Shown here in pieces: positions 54,001 through 62,835 of a stretch of 64,000 nucleotides of DNA (positions within the stretch are counted from its first letter, which is position 1; the number at the start of each line of letters is the position of its first letter). The position numbers and the translations under genes were made by a program. The notes below the pieces were generated by a model that saw nothing but the letters and a program-made list of their open reading frames with translations, was not told the DNA's origin and made no database searches. Origin of the DNA: Bacillota bacterium. GTDB lineage: Bacteria > Bacillota > Clostridia > Acetivibrionales > DSM-1351. The stretch spans positions 1 to 64,000 of the forward strand of contig JAEXOY010000016.1 in the NCBI GenBank assembly GCA_023439045.1, in the 5' to 3' direction.

Positions 54001-55791
54001 TCATATCCGCTTAATCGAATGTTCTGAAAGTATTTCTGCGTCTTGTTTTATACAACTTTGGAGTACGTTTATCTCTGTTTTGTATAATTTTTCAAATTCC
54101 TTAATTTTTTTCCGATTCTTTAACAGTTCCTGAATTGTCAGAATTGCAGAATCCTTAATGTTTTTGTTTTCTATTAACCTTTGTTGTATTTTTTTAATAT
54201 TTTCATTATCAGGCACATAATATACGCATCCATTCTCGCACTCAAACTCATATTTTTGACATTCAATAGTATCACTTTTATTATAAAGACACCACCCATC
54301 ATCTTTCTGAACAGCTTCGACTTCACTGTTTTTGATTTTCATGTGGAAATATGCCCACTTTTCATTAGGTAAGGCATTAATCTCCATGTTTAAAATATCC
54401 AAATCTGTTTTTTGCTTATGATACTTTTTAGCAAGATGATAGGTATAGTTTTGTATATAATTGTCCAAATGGCTGTAATAGTGATAAGTACTTTCAATCT
54501 TGCTGTGTCCTGAAAGTTTTTGCACAGCTATTAGTGAAATATCCTGCAAAATCATATTCATAATAGCCAAATGACGTGTATCCATTAATTGCATCTTCTC
54601 TATTTGATACTCTTTTAATTGGTTATTATTAGCACATTTCTGTACGATTTGTCGCTTATACTTCTTCTCAACTATTTCAATATAAAAGTACTTTAATAAT
54701 AGTTGCATTTGCCTTGGTGCTAAATAATCAATATCACCGCTTTCCCTGGTACAAATTAGATTATTGAGTTTGCGTGAATTTTTTTTTAGTGCACGGTTTG
54801 ATAATAAAAATTTTCTTTGTTTTGCATCTCCTTTTCCTTCCCCATAAAAATCCTTCTTAAAGTCATAATCATCAACTAAAGCCTTATATTGTTCAATTAA
54901 GTCATTAATCTCCTTGGTTATAGCTATCTCCTCACACTTATAGGCCTTCTCTATACTTGGGTCTATTTCTATCTTTCCACTATTATGCCCTTTTTGGGTA
55001 CTACGTCTGATTGTCAATGAGTAATTATTTTGGTCTGGATTGTTGCATTTATATGGTGTAACTGTAAATTCCCGTGAACGCATAGGAATATTCACAGTTA
55101 TTTTCCACCAGAGTACAATTGGAAAGAAAAATTCTAATTCAATCTGAGTTGCTTCAACAATGAATGTATCTATTATATCGTCAAACTTAAATACACTATC
55201 AAAACTTGGTAACAATCTCTTGTCGTAACTGTAACTGTGTGCAAGCATATCCTCATAAATTATGTAATATTCTTCCTCGATAGCAAGTAGCTCAAAAAAC
55301 TCTAAGAACTCCATTATACACGACATATAAAATCCGTGATGTTTGTCAAATTTATCCTTTTTGCTGCCATATTTCTTTAAATTTTTCTTGAATTCACGAA
55401 CTTCTCCTTCATCAAAATACAAAGTTAATCTCATAATCCTTCTAAAGTATGCGTTAATACTATAAACAGTTTTGTAATCTAATGTTCTTATTTTCATTAT
55501 AAAATAACACCTGAAAGCTAAGATTAAATCTGAATAGTTAAATTCAAGATTTCTCTTCTTTTTCTGGCCTGAGAAGGAAATTTCATCAAATACTAATATT
55601 ATTTTTTTAGTTTCTAATCCATCAGTTAAATACCAAAAATTATCATAAAATTCACATGTTTTAACAATTATACCTATATCCTTAAGCTTATTGAATTCTT
55701 CGATATATTTTTCTGGATTATCTTTATCGAATGTCATTAATTGACTAATCAAAATATTTGAATCATCAACTCTTTCAAGTATATTAAGCAT
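54001..55791 (-). CDS. Tyrosine recombinase (third gene of module)
   Basis: A 596-residue site-specific recombinase. Catalytic residues are visible: Arg I in IPMRSREFTVT (about 238), Arg II in LMDTRHLAIMN (about 406), His in LSGHSKIES (about 429) and the nucleophile Tyr in TYHYYSHLD (about 439). A C-terminal tail of about 140 residues includes cysteines (CQKYEFECENGCVYY) that could bind zinc. ATG 55791 is chosen because GGAGG lies upstream and it overlaps the previous gene by eight bases. Confidence 0.88.
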   Translation of the reverse strand: MLNILERVDDSNILISQLMTFDKDNPEKYIEEFNKLKDIGIIVKTCEFYDNFWYLTDGLETKKIILVFDEISFSGQKKKRNLEFNYSDLILAFRCYFIMKIRTLDYKTVYSINAYFRRIMRLTLYFDEGEVREFKKNLKKYGSKKDKFDKHHGFYMSCIMEFLEFFELLAIEEEYYIIYEDMLAHSYSYDKRLLPSFDSVFKFDDIIDTFIVEATQIELEFFFPIVLWWKITVNIPMRSREFTVTPYKCNNPDQNNYSLTIRRSTQKGHNSGKIEIDPSIEKAYKCEEIAITKEINDLIEQYKALVDDYDFKKDFYGEGKGDAKQRKFLLSNRALKKNSRKLNNLICTRESGDIDYLAPRQMQLLLKYFYIEIVEKKYKRQIVQKCANNNQLKEYQIEKMQLMDTRHLAIMNMILQDISLIAVQKLSGHSKIESTYHYYSHLDNYIQNYTYHLAKKYHKQKTDLDILNMEINALPNEKWAYFHMKIKNSEVEAVQKDDGWCLYNKSDTIECQKYEFECENGCVYYVPDNENIKKIQQRLIENKNIKDSAILTIQELLKNRKKIKEFEKLYKTEINVLQSCIKQDAEILSEHSIKRI

Positions 55792-58783
55792 TAATATCAT
55801 CCTCCTTACTACGCAATTGAAAGTCCTTACTTTCAACAGTTTCTAATGAATCGAGTATATCCTTGGTAATATATATTTTGACCCTTTCAGGACCAAGTAT
55901 AGTAATTGCTTCTCTAACTAATTTTTTTAGTTTATCCAGTAGAGTCGAATACCTGGTACGGTCTTTAATATGCAGTGCACTATCACATCTATTGACAGTA
56001 TCCTGGATTTTCTGAGAAAGCTCAATAAGAAAATACTTTTCAGCAACGAGAAATACACATCCAAAACATGTCTTACTTGAAGGATTAGCACATTTTTCAC
56101 TCAAATACTGATGGTTCTTTAATACTGTGTCAATCGTACTATATCCATCATTTTCACTCTCTATTGCAGAAAGTAATGCTTTTAACAAACAACTTACAAA
56201 TACATGCTTTGATGCCGATTTCTCAGTAAACAAGTTCAAAAGTGCCTTCTTTGCAGTATTTCTTTCACCCTTAATAACACTACTAATTAATGAGTCAATA
56301 GTATTTTTCGTGTATATAATAGCCTTAGATATACTCTCTATCTGGCTTGCTTTTAGACCTAAGTTCTCAATCATCTGAGTTTGTTGTTCCATATCAATAT
56401 TGACAAAATTATTATTTATTGCAAACAATATTTTATACGGTGCAAAGCTCATCACTCCTCGCCGAATAAGATTAAGTGTGATATTGTTCAAATCATTATC
56501 TTTTGACATTAAGCCACCTAACAAATAGGGGTCTGCAGTAACATTTGAAGGAATACCTAATGTCCCAGCATGAGGTCTTGCAGCAGCAGGCAAGAACAAA
56601 CCCATAGCAGGACTATCTTTTTCCCCTTCTTTTTTTAATAATCTCATTAACGTTTTTACAGCACGAAGGTTTAAAAATCCCTCATCCCCGAATATAGCAG
56701 TATATGAATCGCCAAAGTATTTAATATGCACTCTTGGACGACCAAAATCCTTTGTTATAATTCTTTCAGTATCTTTATTCTTTTGTGTATAAATCACTTG
56801 TCTGTGAGCTTCACAAACGGCTAAAAGAAATCCTATATAACCAACCATAGTATCATCAACAACAAAAACTAACGGTTTATTATTTTTACCAGCGTCTTTA
56901 CCATATCCATTTATTTTAATAAACACGCTATAGCATATTGCGTCACCCATTTCATACGAAAATGTTCCCCCATTTTTTATATGCTCCAAAAATGCTTTGC
57001 CACTGCTAAATCCGATAACACTAAGGTTTGGTGACGGGATATTACAAATATCGTCTGTCCTCCATGCTACTATGTAGTGTATAGCACAGTATGCCCATGC
57101 CATTGATTTACCTCTACTCAAAGCAAGATTCCTTCTGAATCCTTCGTCATCAATTTTCGGGAAAAGAATTTGAGCAAAATCAATCCACTGTTTTTCGGTG
57201 TAAGCAATATATGAACCATTGCTATTTCTAATCCTATTTGTATTTGATGCCACTTGAGCATTTGGTAATAAGCTTAAAGGATATTTTTTCTTGCAAAATT
57301 TTAAAAAATATCCTAATTCATCTTTCATTGTTACATTAAAATCTGGCATCATTTTAAACTTCTTTATTTGTGCAGTTATTTCTTCTCTATTGTATTGAGT
57401 AATTTCTTTTTTTAATCCTTTTGCAAGATAATCATACAATCGCACATAGGATGTGATGATTTTGTGAAAATGCGAACGTGAATTATGCCTTTCCAAAACA
57501 AATTCACGAAAGCATTCAAGGGTCAAAGGGATTTTGCTCATACTTATATCAATATAATTAATCCTTTTTATAAAACCTTCATAATTGTCATTCACATTTT
57601 TTAATGCTATTTTATTATCAAGGTTGTTTATAACTATCTGATAGCCTCGAACTAAATATCCTTCATTAAAAACATGTTGTTGAGGAGTTATAATTTCTAT
57701 TTGCTCCCCTTTTTCTATTAATTTTTCAATAAATCTAAGCAATGTACGATAATCTGTTATATCATACATTTTTATAAGTTCAGAACTTGGCATAGTTTCA
57801 CTTTTTAATGTTACAAAACCATCTACATCGCTCTTATTGTAGTAGTACCCACTCAGGTAATAAACTTTCCTAATAAGTTGAGGGTTATTATCTATTGTCT
57901 TTCGAGCAGTCCCTAACAGGCTATTTACTTCCTCGAAGTTATAATAATCATCAGGATAAAATCCACTATAAAATTTAATAAATTTATTAACATCTTCCTT
58001 TAACACAAAAAAATTATCATTAAGAATGAAATAATGAATATTCAAAAAATCAAAGTGTTTTTTTAGGGTTGTTATGAGATTATCTTTACATTGTTTGCAT
58101 TTTTTTCTAAACGCTTGGTAATAAATATATTTTAGGTCATCATAATTGTAATATTCATTGGAGTTAAATAATCCTTCTTCTTTCTGTACGTGAATCATTC
58201 TCATCTTTTTTTTATTTTTAACATATTCAAGTACATCTTTGTATTCCATGATAAGTAATTCTTTGCTCCAAAACGCATATTTTTTATCAACAACATCAAT
58301 TGCAAAACCTTTCTTTTGCATGTCTTTTATAAATGACATTAAGCCTTCATAAGTCAATATATTCAACTCTTCCATGAGCTTTTTAGATGTTATTGTTTCA
58401 TGCTTAACTTTTAATAAAGTATTAATAATATCTTTATTAAAAAAATACCCATTACGAAAACGAATAGGCTTAAGAAATACCTTATTTTCTTCTATAGATA
58501 TCGTCTTTATATTAATTTTTAAAATTCTTGCAACATCATGACTTGAATAATAATCAGATAAGTTGAAATTTCTATAAAAATTGATAAATCTTTGAATATC
58601 AGCCCCTGAAGCTATAAGGCCATTATCTGTTAATGTATACGTTATACCAAAGTTTGAAAAATACGAATATAAAGAAGTAAAAATAGCTTTGTTCGCTCTA
58701 TCTTTAGCGTTAGGGAATATTTTTATGTACATTTTCTTTAATTCCGAACACTCATATTCCTCATAATCCGAAGGTTCGTTCAT
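55784..58783 (-). CDS. 999-residue recombinase partner, TnpB-like position
   Basis: A very large protein with an N-terminal tandem duplication: units at about 11-193 and 213-391 align (FINFYRNFNLSDYYSSHDVA with FIKFYSGFYPDDYYNFEEVN, and FRNGYFF with LSGYYYN). A recombinase-like core follows (about 440-800) with a box-I-type Arg in YIVAWRTDDICNIPSPN (Arg575). I cannot find a convincing HxxR or nucleophile Tyr, so it may be an inactive partner. A Cys cluster (CANPSSKTCFGCVFLVAEKY) lies near 920. It is in the tnpB position of a Tn554-like operon but is much longer than TnpB of Tn554. Confidence 0.7.
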   Translation of the reverse strand: MNEPSDYEEYECSELKKMYIKIFPNAKDRANKAIFTSLYSYFSNFGITYTLTDNGLIASGADIQRFINFYRNFNLSDYYSSHDVARILKINIKTISIEENKVFLKPIRFRNGYFFNKDIINTLLKVKHETITSKKLMEELNILTYEGLMSFIKDMQKKGFAIDVVDKKYAFWSKELLIMEYKDVLEYVKNKKKMRMIHVQKEEGLFNSNEYYNYDDLKYIYYQAFRKKCKQCKDNLITTLKKHFDFLNIHYFILNDNFFVLKEDVNKFIKFYSGFYPDDYYNFEEVNSLLGTARKTIDNNPQLIRKVYYLSGYYYNKSDVDGFVTLKSETMPSSELIKMYDITDYRTLLRFIEKLIEKGEQIEIITPQQHVFNEGYLVRGYQIVINNLDNKIALKNVNDNYEGFIKRINYIDISMSKIPLTLECFREFVLERHNSRSHFHKIITSYVRLYDYLAKGLKKEITQYNREEITAQIKKFKMMPDFNVTMKDELGYFLKFCKKKYPLSLLPNAQVASNTNRIRNSNGSYIAYTEKQWIDFAQILFPKIDDEGFRRNLALSRGKSMAWAYCAIHYIVAWRTDDICNIPSPNLSVIGFSSGKAFLEHIKNGGTFSYEMGDAICYSVFIKINGYGKDAGKNNKPLVFVVDDTMVGYIGFLLAVCEAHRQVIYTQKNKDTERIITKDFGRPRVHIKYFGDSYTAIFGDEGFLNLRAVKTLMRLLKKEGEKDSPAMGLFLPAAARPHAGTLGIPSNVTADPYLLGGLMSKDNDLNNITLNLIRRGVMSFAPYKILFAINNNFVNIDMEQQTQMIENLGLKASQIESISKAIIYTKNTIDSLISSVIKGERNTAKKALLNLFTEKSASKHVFVSCLLKALLSAIESENDGYSTIDTVLKNHQYLSEKCANPSSKTCFGCVFLVAEKYFLIELSQKIQDTVNRCDSALHIKDRTRYSTLLDKLKKLVREAITILGPERVKIYITKDILDSLETVESKDFQLRSKEDDINA

Positions 58784-58797
58784 TTGTATACCTCACA

Positions 58798-60114
58798 TTA
58801 TCCTTTAACTTTTTTCATTAATTCTCTTTGAACTGCCTTTATTTTATCATCAACCAAGTATGGATTTCTCCTAATATATGTCATAGCACTATTCAATTTC
58901 TTATCTCTTCTGAACATTGCTACCTCAAAAACTGTAACATTCGGGAATTTGGCTATAGTCTGCGAAAAGTAAAATCTCAAAGTGTGGGGGGTTAATTCCA
59001 TTTGTTCAATAAAATTGGCTTCATCAATAGCTCTGGAATTACCAGATTCTCTTAGTCGTGTAACCAGTCTTATAACCAATTCAGCAAAATGTTTATGATA
59101 ATCCTGGTCAGTCATAGCAAGTCCATCACGAGTCATAAAGACAGCCCCATATATATTACGCTTTTTAAAAACATTTTTTATATATCGTTCATGTTCACGT
59201 CTTACTAAATCGAAAAATGGTAAAAATGCAGGATGCACATAAGCTATATCCCTGGATTTTATTTCACCAACATCAATACCATCACTCCGTAATTCAGGTT
59301 TTTCACGCAAATCAATACTCCATATAGTTAGTTCATCTTTTGTATACTCTGAACTAATATTAAAATGAGTTGTATTACATACTTCACCTGCCCTCAGGCC
59401 TGCAAACGCTTGCTCTGCGATTCCCAGCGCAATCATGGGCTTATATTTTACGGCAAGGCTTATTAACTCTGAAACAGCATAGAAAGATAAATATTGTAGT
59501 CTTTCTTTAATATTATTTGTATTCCTTTTTTTCTCAGGAAGCACAATACCAAAATCACAAGTTGTCACTTTCATCTCTTTTGATTGACCTGCACAGCTGT
59601 ATCTAACTGTATTTATTTCAAAATCGGAATTTTTAATATATTTCATCGAATAGTTTTCATACAAAAAACGGTAAAACCTTGTTAATCTTTTTTGAATTTG
59701 TTCAATGCTACTTCGCTTCTTTTCAGTGTTTTTTCCAACGATGCCCCTTTTGTAATCGTTTAAAAACTTGTTTCCGTCATTTATGGTAATATGTCGTATA
59801 TCAACTATATTATTATCTATTTCTCTTTTTGCTACTTTTAACTTATCAATATCACGCACAATCAAGTTCCTATCAAAGTAAAGATAGTTTAAAAACTGAA
59901 CAGTCGTTTTGGCTAAGTTTATTCGTGTGTTTTTTCTTCTATTTCTTATCTTTCCTTTCAGGGTTATGTTACTGAAGTCAGAAACTTGCATTACTTTCCC
60001 AGATTTCTTATCAATCAACACTATAAGAACTGCTTCATAAACTGAAAACCCATCAAGTACAGGTACAATTTCAACTTTAAATCTGACATCATTGTAATTT
60101 ACTATATCACCCAT
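58798..60114 (-). CDS. Tyrosine recombinase (first gene, TnpA-like)
   Basis: A 438-residue tyrosine recombinase. Catalytic residues: Arg I in AFAGLRAGEVCNT (about 241), Lys in GEIKSRDIA, HxxR in LTPHTLRFYFSQ (377-380) and Tyr in SAMTYIRRNP (about 413). The N-terminal half holds the core-binding SAM-like domain. ATG 60114 is chosen because GGAG lies five bases upstream; an upstream ATG (60147) lacks a site. First gene of the module, nearest the right end, as tnpA in Tn554. Confidence 0.88.
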   Translation of the reverse strand: MGDIVNYNDVRFKVEIVPVLDGFSVYEAVLIVLIDKKSGKVMQVSDFSNITLKGKIRNRRKNTRINLAKTTVQFLNYLYFDRNLIVRDIDKLKVAKREIDNNIVDIRHITINDGNKFLNDYKRGIVGKNTEKKRSSIEQIQKRLTRFYRFLYENYSMKYIKNSDFEINTVRYSCAGQSKEMKVTTCDFGIVLPEKKRNTNNIKERLQYLSFYAVSELISLAVKYKPMIALGIAEQAFAGLRAGEVCNTTHFNISSEYTKDELTIWSIDLREKPELRSDGIDVGEIKSRDIAYVHPAFLPFFDLVRREHERYIKNVFKKRNIYGAVFMTRDGLAMTDQDYHKHFAELVIRLVTRLRESGNSRAIDEANFIEQMELTPHTLRFYFSQTIAKFPNVTVFEVAMFRRDKKLNSAMTYIRRNPYLVDDKIKAVQRELMKKVKG

Positions 60115-60157
60115 AAATCTCCATACTATTTTAATTTCATTTAACATTAGAAAATTT

Positions 60158-60180
60158 TACTAATATTAGTATAACATATG
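60158..60180 (-). promoter_or_regulatory. Recombinase promoter with small palindrome
   Basis: The 14-bp palindrome TACTAATATTAGTA (60158-60171) adjoins a -10-like TATACT on the minus strand. No clear -35 is seen. It may be a control site for recombinase expression. Confidence 0.45.
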
Positions 60181-60227
60181 CTTTTAATTTTTCCAATTTC
60201 TTTTAATTTCTTTTTAATAAATAAAAT

Positions 60228-60260
60228 TTAATAAATCCTTTGATTTAAAGGATTTATTAA
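60228..60260 (-). terminator. Hairpin in element right end
   Basis: TTAATAAATCCTTT and AAAGGATTTATTAA are perfect 14-bp arms with a five-base loop, followed on the minus strand by a T-rich run. It may stop transcription from the truncated ligA before it enters the recombinase genes, or bind recombinase. Confidence 0.6.
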
Positions 60261-60294
60261 TAGTCTTAATTTCTTTTATTATACTTATGGATTC

Positions 60295-60301
60295 CTTCCA
60301 T
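60295..60301 (-). repeat. Right copy of 7-bp core ATGGAAG
   Basis: It is identical to 38087-38093. On the minus strand host ligA reads CTTTC before it and the element reads GAATCCATAA after it. In a circular element GGATT-ATGGAAGG-AATCC would be formed, a short symmetric recombinase site. Confidence 0.85.
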
Positions 60302-60626
60302 GAAAGCATTCCTGTTTGATTTCCTAACCATTCCTTTAGAGCATCAGCGTCCTTTGTCTTATCTAAAGACAGCATGGGCTTCTCATGTTGTTCCTTCGGA
60401 AGAGTAGATAATACCTCATAACCAACATTTATAGATGGGCTGTTTGCGAGTACTATTCCAGTTTCTTTTTCAAGCTCTTGTAATTCGTCGTATAGCTTGT
60501 CATACTCAAAATTGGACATTATTTCTCTATCTTCCTGGTAGTATGCCTTTGCTGCATTATTCAGCTGCTCTATCTTGTTTTTCATCTGTTCAAGCAGGTT
60601 ACTCATTTTACGTCCTCCAAAATTAG

Positions 60627-60670
60627 AAAATGGTTTCAAAAAAATTATAGCATATCTTTGAAACCATTTT
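60627..60670 (-). promoter_or_regulatory. Host ligA promoter inside a dyad
   Basis: AAAATGGTTTCAAA (60627-60640) and TTTGAAACCATTTT (60657-60670) are perfect 14-bp arms. The 16-base spacer carries, on the minus strand, an extended -10 box TGCTATAAT (-10 at 60649-60644). The arrangement suggests that ligA is controlled by a repressor. Confidence 0.6.
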
Positions 60671-60680
60671 GTAAAAAGTT

Positions 60681-61532
60681 TTAGGGCAATAACCATCTGT
60701 TGTTAATTTTTTGTGCCCTCATATTTTCTAATGTTCTAATAATAGCTGTACACATTGATTGTGCCGACTTTTGTCTGAATTCCTTGGAACAGAGCTTGGT
60801 TCTGTCAGCCTTGTTTGACATATAGCCAACCTCAACAATAACAGCGGGCATTGAAGTGAACTTTAGCACAGCTAAATTGGGACGCTCAATGATGCCATTA
60901 TCCTTCATCCCTAAATCATTGACCAACTGCTTTTGAATGTTTTGGGCAAAGATCTTTCCAGTCATCAGCTTTTGCTGTCCCGGGGCATCATCACAATATA
61001 GCGTTTCAGTACCATGATAGCTAGTATCTTCCGGCATGATATTGTTGTGTATACTTACAAACAATGTGGCATTGAGCCCATTTGCTATATTTGCACGAGA
61101 CCACAAGTCAATAAATTCATCGTCCTGACGGGTATAAACAACATTAATATTGTGTTTTTCAAGTAATTTCCCAAGGCGCTTAGCGATATCAATATTAAGC
61201 TTTTTTTCCATAACACCATTTTTTTCTGCTCCTTCGTCTTTTCCACCATGCCCGGCGTCAACAACAACAATAACTGTCTTTTGCCGTTCCTCCCTATACT
61301 CTTCCATCTCTTTTTTTATTATCTGCTGTTGCCTTATTCCATCAGGTTGGTGCACTCTTGAGGGGAAAAAATTAATTACACTTCTTGCATTAGGGCTAGC
61401 TATTATAGCAGCAGAAAAAATTATTAACATAATAATAAGAAAAAAGAGTTTATACCACTTAGTTAAATTACCGTTTCCTAAGTATTTATCTCTTTGATCA
61501 CACTTATTTTTATTTTTATATCTATTCAGCAT
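60681..61532 (-). CDS. N-acetylmuramoyl-L-alanine amidase, CwlD-like
   Basis: A 283-residue zinc amidase (Amidase_3) that removes peptide from muramic acid. A TM or signal segment lies at about 30-48 (FFLIIMLIIFSAAIIA). Zinc ligands and catalytic Glu are in VVVDAGHGGKDEGAEKNG, SIHNN and VIVEVGYMSN. Size, the single N-terminal anchor and the gpr neighbour suggest CwlD, which makes muramic lactam in the spore cortex, but a vegetative amidase is possible. Confidence 0.85.
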   Translation of the reverse strand: MLNRYKNKNKCDQRDKYLGNGNLTKWYKLFFLIIMLIIFSAAIIASPNARSVINFFPSRVHQPDGIRQQQIIKKEMEEYREERQKTVIVVVDAGHGGKDEGAEKNGVMEKKLNIDIAKRLGKLLEKHNINVVYTRQDDEFIDLWSRANIANGLNATLFVSIHNNIMPEDTSYHGTETLYCDDAPGQQKLMTGKIFAQNIQKQLVNDLGMKDNGIIERPNLAVLKFTSMPAVIVEVGYMSNKADRTKLCSKEFRQKSAQSMCTAIIRTLENMRAQKINNRWLLP

Positions 61533-61614
61533 ACTGAGCCTTCAATCTGAATCATTTATTGGTAATACTCATTGATTGTTAATCTTGCAATGAATATTCT
61601 ATAATTCTTATTCT

Positions 61615-62622
61615 TTAATTTATATACTTGTTAATGTCTTTCAATGTAATTCCCTGATGCAATGCAATATTTAATCCGTTAGCTACTACCTTTGAGACTC
61701 TGTTTATAATGTCATCTATTTCCTTTGGCGTCACGATAAGTTGTCCTACAAAGGGATTGAGTGCTTCCTGTAGTAGTTCATATTTCTCATCCCGATTAAT
61801 AGACTTAAGCATATTGTAAAAATCCTTGCTTTCCTTTGACTCATTCATCAAACTATCTATAACCAAGTCCATAGCATCATTTGTCAGTGTTGCTGCATCA
61901 ACAACCGTAGGTACTCCAATTGCTATTACCGGAACGCCCAACGTATTCTTTGTCAGCTCTTTTCTTTTGTTACCAACTCCAGCCCCGGGTGAAATACCTG
62001 TATCCGCAATCTGAATTGTGGTGCTAACCCTCTCCATATTTCTAGCGGCAAGTGCATCGATTGCTATTACAAAATCGGGTTTGACTCTTTCCACTACTCC
62101 TCTTACCACTTCGCTGGTCTCTATACCAGTAATTCCAAGTACTCCTGGGGCAAGTGCACATACTGGTCTTACACCCTCGTCCACATGCTCAGGAACATAT
62201 TCGAGCAAATGCCTTGTAACCATAAGACTGGACACAACCTTCGGGCCAAGTGAATCGGGAGTTACATTCCAGTTTCCCAATCCAATTACAAGAATTGTAG
62301 AATCCTCCTTCAACTTAAGCATATCAACAAGCTCCTTTGACATATGCTTAATAGTCTTTTCATGAAGCTCTTCATCATTAAATTTTAAGTCCGGGACCTC
62401 AAGTGTTATATAATTGCCTATCGGCTTTCCTATTGCCTGTTCTCCAGCCTTTGAAGTAATGCGAACCCTGGTAACCTTTACTTCTTCATCACCATCATTT
62501 TCAACAATGACCCCAGGAGGAGTTCTCTGCTGTGCCTGCTGCTCATTGGATTGTGAACTATTAATGAAAATCTCGTGTGCTTCAATCGCCAAGTCGGTTC
62601 TTCTATTTTTGAGAGTAATCAT
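61615..62622 (-). CDS. gpr: Germination protease GPR
   Basis: Degrades small acid-soluble spore proteins at germination. The 335-residue protein begins with the propeptide type sequence (NRRTDLAIEAHEIF) and contains GLGNWNVTPDSLGPKVVSSL, CALAPGVLGITGIETSEVV and IAIDALAARNMERVSTTIQI, all diagnostic of GPR. ATG 62622 is chosen since AGGA lies upstream and MITLKNRRTDLA fits. The reading frame extends 23 codons further without support. Confidence 0.96.
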   Translation of the reverse strand: MITLKNRRTDLAIEAHEIFINSSQSNEQQAQQRTPPGVIVENDGDEEVKVTRVRITSKAGEQAIGKPIGNYITLEVPDLKFNDEELHEKTIKHMSKELVDMLKLKEDSTILVIGLGNWNVTPDSLGPKVVSSLMVTRHLLEYVPEHVDEGVRPVCALAPGVLGITGIETSEVVRGVVERVKPDFVIAIDALAARNMERVSTTIQIADTGISPGAGVGNKRKELTKNTLGVPVIAIGVPTVVDAATLTNDAMDLVIDSLMNESKESKDFYNMLKSINRDEKYELLQEALNPFVGQLIVTPKEIDDIINRVSKVVANGLNIALHQGITLKDINKYIN

Positions 62623-62711
62623 AATATAGATCCTTTCATATAAATCATCTTGTGTAATTACTATTATTTTCACTTTCTCTATTTTTAGCACAAAAAAGAA
62701 AACTTTTTTAC

Positions 62712-62740
62712 TTGCAATTTATTGCTTAACGTGGTAGAAT
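62712..62740 (+). promoter_or_regulatory. rpsT promoter
   Basis: TTGCAA (62712-62717) and TAGAAT (62735-62740) are 17 bases apart, about 95 bases before rpsT. Confidence 0.75.
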
Positions 62741-62835
62741 ATCTTACGTTATGGGCAAGAAACGGTTTATACCGATTAATCAATAAAGCATTTTGCTCAA
62801 GTTAAGCAAATTTAGGCTCGCAGGAGGTGAATACT

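Larger units (their letters stand above)
38094..60301. mobile_element. 22.2-kb Tn554-like element inserted in ligA
   Basis: The element separates two halves of one ligA gene and is bounded by a 7-bp direct repeat (ATGGAAG on the minus strand). Deleting it together with one core restores the reading GMLSWK-LDGLT exactly. Its ends carry an imperfect inverted repeat next to the core: AATCCGTAA at the left and AATCCATAA at the right (minus strand), 8 of 9 matching. Subterminal AAGAAAT(C/T)AA motifs are also present. A four-gene recombinase module lies at the right end. Cargo: a complete ligA, type I restriction-modification, a CBASS-like operon, two XRE regulators and a phage-like protein with an HNH nuclease. 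No conjugation, replication or virion genes are seen. Confidence 0.9.
60214..60606 (-). pseudogene. ligA: Host DNA ligase ligA, 5' fragment
   Basis: The first 104 codons of host LigA (MSNLLEQMKNKIEQLNNAAK to GMLSWK), ending on the catalytic Lys codon, joined to 26 in-frame codons from the element end (ESISIIKEIKTINKSFKSKD) and a stop. It contains domain Ia with YYQEDREIMSNFEYDKLYDE. The native ribosome-binding site (GGAGG) and promoter are intact, so it is probably still transcribed, but it cannot ligate. The rest of the gene is at 36428-38093. Confidence 0.93.

Noticed and set aside
38087..60301. An intein or group II intron in ligA, as the insertion is at the active site
   Set aside because: There are no splicing residues, no maturase or reverse transcriptase, and stop codons occur at both junctions; tyrosine recombinases and a 7-bp core fit a transposon better.
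38087..60301. Prophage, or an integrative conjugative element
   Set aside because: No capsid, terminase, lysis, relaxase or type IV secretion genes are present; a single phage-like protein and an HNH nuclease are not enough.
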